Source: an uncultured Litoreibacter sp. (GTDB lineage: Bacteria; Pseudomonadota; Alphaproteobacteria; Rhodobacterales; Rhodobacteraceae). Taken from it: a DNA stretch of 43,461 bases. This document shows positions 43,096 to 43,461 of this stretch, in pieces. The DNA lies in assembly GCA_938030665.1 (NCBI GenBank), contig CALHHY010000085.1:1-43461 (forward strand), read 5' to 3'. The first letter of the stretch is position 1. Each line of letters opens with the position of its first letter. Both the position numbers and the translations under genes were made by a program. Below the pieces are notes generated by a model. The model made no database searches. It was given only the letters and a program-made list of their open reading frames with translations, and was not told where the DNA came from.

Positions 43096-43461
43096 GTGAA
43101 ACGCATTGCAGTGAACCCATGGGACTGGTCCTTGAAGCTGGGTTACAATCAGGCCGAGATCGTCGAAGGGGCGACGCGTCAGGTGACATGTGCTGGCCAA
43201 ACCGCCGTTGATGCCAACGGCACCCCTCAATATCCGGGCGACATGCGTGCTCAGATCGCGCTGGCACTCGACAATCTGGAGGCCGTTCTGGACGCGGCGG
43301 GGATGGATTTGAGCAATGTCACCAAGCTGGGGGTTTATGCCACTGATGTCGACGAAGCGCTGAACAATTTCGACCTGATGGGGCTGCGGTTTGGGCTGCA
43401 TCAAAGCGCTCCGCCGATGACCCTTTTGGGTGTTACCCGGTTGGCCATTCCAGGCCTTATG
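43096..43461 (+). CDS. RidA-family protein (3' end outside window)
   Basis: At least 122 residues, cut by the window end. It contains 'VTCAGQTAVDANGTPQYPGD', 'MRAQIALALDNLEAVLDAAG' and 'TKLGVYATDVDEALNNFDL', followed by 'SAPPMTLLGVTRLAIPGLM', the region of the RidA catalytic Arg. RidA enzymes hydrolyse reactive enamine/imine intermediates; more divergent members have other roles. The start is GTG 43096 with AGGAG nine bases upstream (43082-43086). It is divergent from the WYL regulator. Confidence 0.92.
   Translation, partial: MKRIAVNPWDWSLKLGYNQAEIVEGATRQVTCAGQTAVDANGTPQYPGDMRAQIALALDNLEAVLDAAGMDLSNVTKLGVYATDVDEALNNFDLMGLRFGLHQSAPPMTLLGVTRLAIPGLM

Overview
The window comes from the chromosome of a GC-rich alphaproteobacterium, most likely a member of the Rhodobacterales (Roseobacter group). 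The main evidence is the block rpsT - dnaA - dnaN - recF - gyrB next to an enoyl-CoA hydratase, mutM and the divergent ubiE-ubiB pair, which I recall as typical of that order. Supporting evidence is the short rod-binding FlgJ-like protein without a muramidase domain, and the roseobacter-like carbon and nitrogen catabolic genes. No rRNA, convincing tRNA, CRISPR array, prophage or intact insertion sequence was seen. This identification is inference; no database was searched.

Layout. 1-1542 (+): the end of an FtsX-like ABC permease and a secreted AttH/CrtC-family lipocalin-like protein. 1666-5598 (+): a tight four-gene operon of a circularly permuted ATP-grasp enzyme, an alpha-E protein, a transglutaminase-like cysteine peptidase and the proteasome-like peptidase Anbu. 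5618-9963 (-): a catabolic operon of an isopropylmalate/tartrate-type dehydrogenase, a Gfo/Idh/MocA oxidoreductase, a GntR/FCD regulator, an ornithine-cyclodeaminase-family enzyme and a PNPOx-like protein, with a near-perfect GntR-type palindrome at its promoter. 10049-15973 (-): tamA-tamB, with six 60-residue repeats inside TamB. 16144-19045 (-): a three-gene operon of a diaminopropionate ammonia-lyase-like enzyme, an M24 peptidase and a maleate-isomerase-like protein. 19219-22171 (-): an M20 amidohydrolase followed by ureE, ureF and ureG, without urease structural genes. 22172-23359: about 1.2 kb with no intact gene. 23360-23875 (+): a NADAR-domain gene.

23940-33412 (-) is the replication block. 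In transcription order it holds rpsT, a rhodanese, dnaA, dnaN, recF, a LysE-type exporter, gyrB and a geranylgeranyl-reductase-like flavoprotein; one small plus-strand gene sits between gyrB and the LysE gene. 33582-35273 (-): enoyl-CoA hydratase and mutM (TTG start). 35364-37655 (+): ubiE-ubiB for ubiquinone. 37685-40545: a small flagellar group, with fliK-flgD leftward and the FlgJ-like and FlgN-like genes rightward, around a palindrome-containing intergenic region. 40553-42271 (+): an acyl-CoA ligase. 42289-43461: a WYL regulator divergent from a RidA-family gene cut by the window end.

Most of the window is ordinary core chromosome. The parts most worth a second look are the Anbu operon, the two incompletely understood catabolic operons with their operator-like palindromes, the urease accessory genes without urease, the NADAR gene beside a decayed stretch, and the periodic repeats in TamB.
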